DNA from: Streptomyces cinerochromogenes
GTDB lineage: Bacteria; Actinomycetota; Actinomycetes; Streptomycetales; Streptomycetaceae
Direction of reading: 5' to 3'
Assembly: GCF_014648635.1 (NCBI RefSeq)
Contig: NZ_BMRM01000003.1
Coordinates: 545,616 to 609,615 of the forward strand
Length of the DNA: 64,000 nt
Part shown: in pieces, positions 62,836 through 64,000 of the stretch
Position numbering within the stretch: the first letter of the stretch is position 1
Layout of the letters: the number at the start of each line of letters is the position of its first letter
Notes under the pieces: generated by a model
What the model saw: the letters and a program-made list of their open reading frames with translations, nothing else
What the model was told of the DNA's origin: nothing
The model's database searches: none
Program-made: the position numbers and the translations under genes

Positions 62836-64000
62836 GTGGCCGACGACAAGAAGTACCGCGAATACCTCAACAAGGCCGTCACCACCGCGCGTCAGGCCAC
62901 GCGCCGACTGCGGGAGGTCGAGGAGAAGGCATGGGAGCCCATCGCCATCGTGGGTATGGCCTGCCGGCTGCCGGGCGGCGTGACCTCCCCCGACGACCTC
63001 TGGCAGCTGGTGGCCGACGGCGTCGACGGCATCACCCCCTTCCCGGCCGACCGCGGCTGGGACCTGGCGGGAATGTACGACCCCGACCCCGACGTCCCGG
63101 GCACGTCCTACGTCCGTGAGGGCGGCTTCCTCGACGACGTGGCCGGCTTCGACGCCGAGTTCTTCGGGATCTCCCCGCGCGAGGCACTGGCCATGGACCC
63201 GCAGCAGCGGCTGCTCCTGGAGACCTCCTGGGAGGTCTTCGAACGCGCCAACATCGACCCCACCTCCCTCCGCGGGCGCAGGATCGGCTGCTACACGGGC
63301 ATCATGCACCACGACTACGCCCCGCGCGTCCGACAGGTCCCCGCGGACCTCGAGGCCTACCTCGGGCGTGGCAGCACCGGCAGCTTCGCCACGGGCCGCG
63401 TGTCGTACACCCTCGGCCTCGAAGGCCCCGCGGTGACCGTGGACACCGCCTGCTCCTCGTCCCTGGTGGCGATCCACCTCGCCGTCCAGTCCCTGCGCAC
63501 CGGCGAGTCGGAGATGGCACTGGCAGGCGGCGCGGCGGTGATGGCCGACAGCAAGATGTTCGTCGAGTTCTCCCGCCAGCGGGGCCTCTCCCCGGACGGC
63601 CGGTGCCGCGCCTTCGCCGCGGGCGCCAACGGCACCGGCTTCTCCGAGGGTGTGGGCGTACTGCTGCTGGAGCGGCTGTCGGACGCCCGCCGCAACGGCC
63701 ACGAGGTGCTGGCCGTCGTCCGCGGCACCGCGGTGAACCAGGACGGCGCTTCCAACGGTCTCACCGCGCCCAACGGCCCCTCCCAGCAGGAGGTGATCCG
63801 GCAGGCGCTGGAGAACGCCCGGCTGTCCGCCGCGGATGTCGACGCGGTCGAGGCGCACGGTACCGGTACCTCCCTCGGTGACCCGATCGAGGCGCAGGCC
63901 CTGCTGGCCACCTATGGCCGTTCCCGTGCCGGGGGTTCGCCGCTGTGGCTGGGCTCGCTGAAGTCCAACATCGGCCACACCCAGGCCGCCGCGGGTGTGG
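62836..64000 (+). CDS. Type I PKS, third protein, N-terminal KS (runs off the window)
   Basis: Starts with GTG at 62836, twelve bases after AGGAG, giving [20 protein letters not shown] and a docking coiled coil ([15 protein letters not shown]). The KS begins near residue 35 ([13 protein letters not shown]) with the active Cys in DTACSSS; 388 codons are in the window, up to the [11 protein letters not shown] block. This module should add the methylmalonate-derived C12/C13 portion if co-linear with ansatrienin, but its AT and reductive domains are outside. The KS is diverged in its middle ([32 protein letters not shown]) while its ends are near-identical to the KS of module 2. Confidence 0.95.
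   Translation, partial: MADDKKYREYLNKAVTTARQATRRLREVEEKAWEPIAIVGMACRLPGGVTSPDDLWQLVADGVDGITPFPADRGWDLAGMYDPDPDVPGTSYVREGGFLDDVAGFDAEFFGISPREALAMDPQQRLLLETSWEVFERANIDPTSLRGRRIGCYTGIMHHDYAPRVRQVPADLEAYLGRGSTGSFATGRVSYTLGLEGPAVTVDTACSSSLVAIHLAVQSLRTGESEMALAGGAAVMADSKMFVEFSRQRGLSPDGRCRAFAAGANGTGFSEGVGVLLLERLSDARRNGHEVLAVVRGTAVNQDGASNGLTAPNGPSQQEVIRQALENARLSAADVDAVEAHGTGTSLGDPIEAQALLATYGRSRAGGSPLWLGSLKSNIGHTQAAAGV

Noticed and set aside
1..64000. tRNA, rRNA and CRISPR arrays
   Set aside because: No cloverleaf-like conserved tRNA arms, rRNA segments or regularly spaced repeats were seen by eye; short tRNAs could still be missed without a covariance search.

Overview
The base composition (very high G+C, strong third-position G/C, GTG/TTG starts, AGGAGG-type ribosome binding sites), the PKS style and the neighbouring families all point to a Streptomyces chromosome. 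The window has two halves. Bases 1-26,600 are a patchy accessory or chromosome-arm region with metabolic, regulatory and membrane genes mixed with many gene relics. Bases 26,629-64,000 (running off the right edge) are the left part of a biosynthetic cluster for an ansatrienin/mycotrienin-type (C17 benzenoid) ansamycin.

Left half. A partial methylthioribose-kinase-like gene and a flavin amine oxidase lie divergently from a two-gene operon (unknown 239-aa protein plus an acyl-CoA-dehydrogenase-like flavoprotein), followed by an amino-acid permease. Next come a DJ-1/PfpI protein, an NmrA-type reductase, a SpoIIE-type phosphatase, a small secreted protein, a PAP2 membrane protein, a PQQ-propeller lipoprotein, a patatin-like protein with a one-base frameshift, a 5'-truncated WD40 protein, a MarR-MFS-DUF1330 operon, a methyltransferase and a 482-aa unknown with a Cys cluster. 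Between them are remnants of a tyrosine recombinase, a VOC protein, an alpha/beta hydrolase, an nSTAND NTPase, an M56 peptidase, a TerB-like protein and both ends of IS5-type transposases.

Right half. A LAL/LuxR regulator (26,629-29,487) is followed by a leftward block. First in transcription order come AHBA synthase (rifK type), oxidoreductase (rifL), phosphatase (rifM) and aminoDAHP synthase (rifH), which belong to the 3-amino-5-hydroxybenzoate (AHBA) starter pathway. They are followed by ansJK-ansL-chcA-ansM, the cyclohexanecarboxyl-CoA pathway that starts from shikimate. Rightward genes then encode a GNAT N-acyltransferase (AstF1-like) and a tridomain A-PCP-TE NRPS (AstC-like), which together should build the N-cyclohexanoyl-D-alanyl ester side chain. 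Last come the PKS genes: AHBA loading module (A, dead KR-like, ACP) plus module 1 (KS-AT-DH-ER-KR-ACP, malonyl); module 2 (KS-AT-DH-KR-ACP, methylmalonyl); and the start of a third PKS protein cut by the window edge. Modules 1 and 2 fit carbons C17-C14 of ansatrienin: a saturated CH2-CH2 next to the ring, then a methyl-branched alkene.

The most striking observation is decay inside the AHBA sub-cluster. Remnants of an aminoDHQ dehydratase (rifJ type, truncated, catalytic Tyr replaced), a ROK/kanosamine kinase (rifN type, several frameshifts) and an aminoDHQ synthase (rifG type, two internal deletions plus frameshift) flank the two side-chain genes. The AHBA pathway encoded here is therefore incomplete and must be completed from elsewhere in the genome, for example a second AHBA cluster such as a naphthomycin cluster. 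Other notable points are a sharply bounded codon-usage island over the module 2 AT domain, near-identical tracts in the KS domains, a G-rich element shared by three cluster promoters, and short duplications beside the decayed genes.
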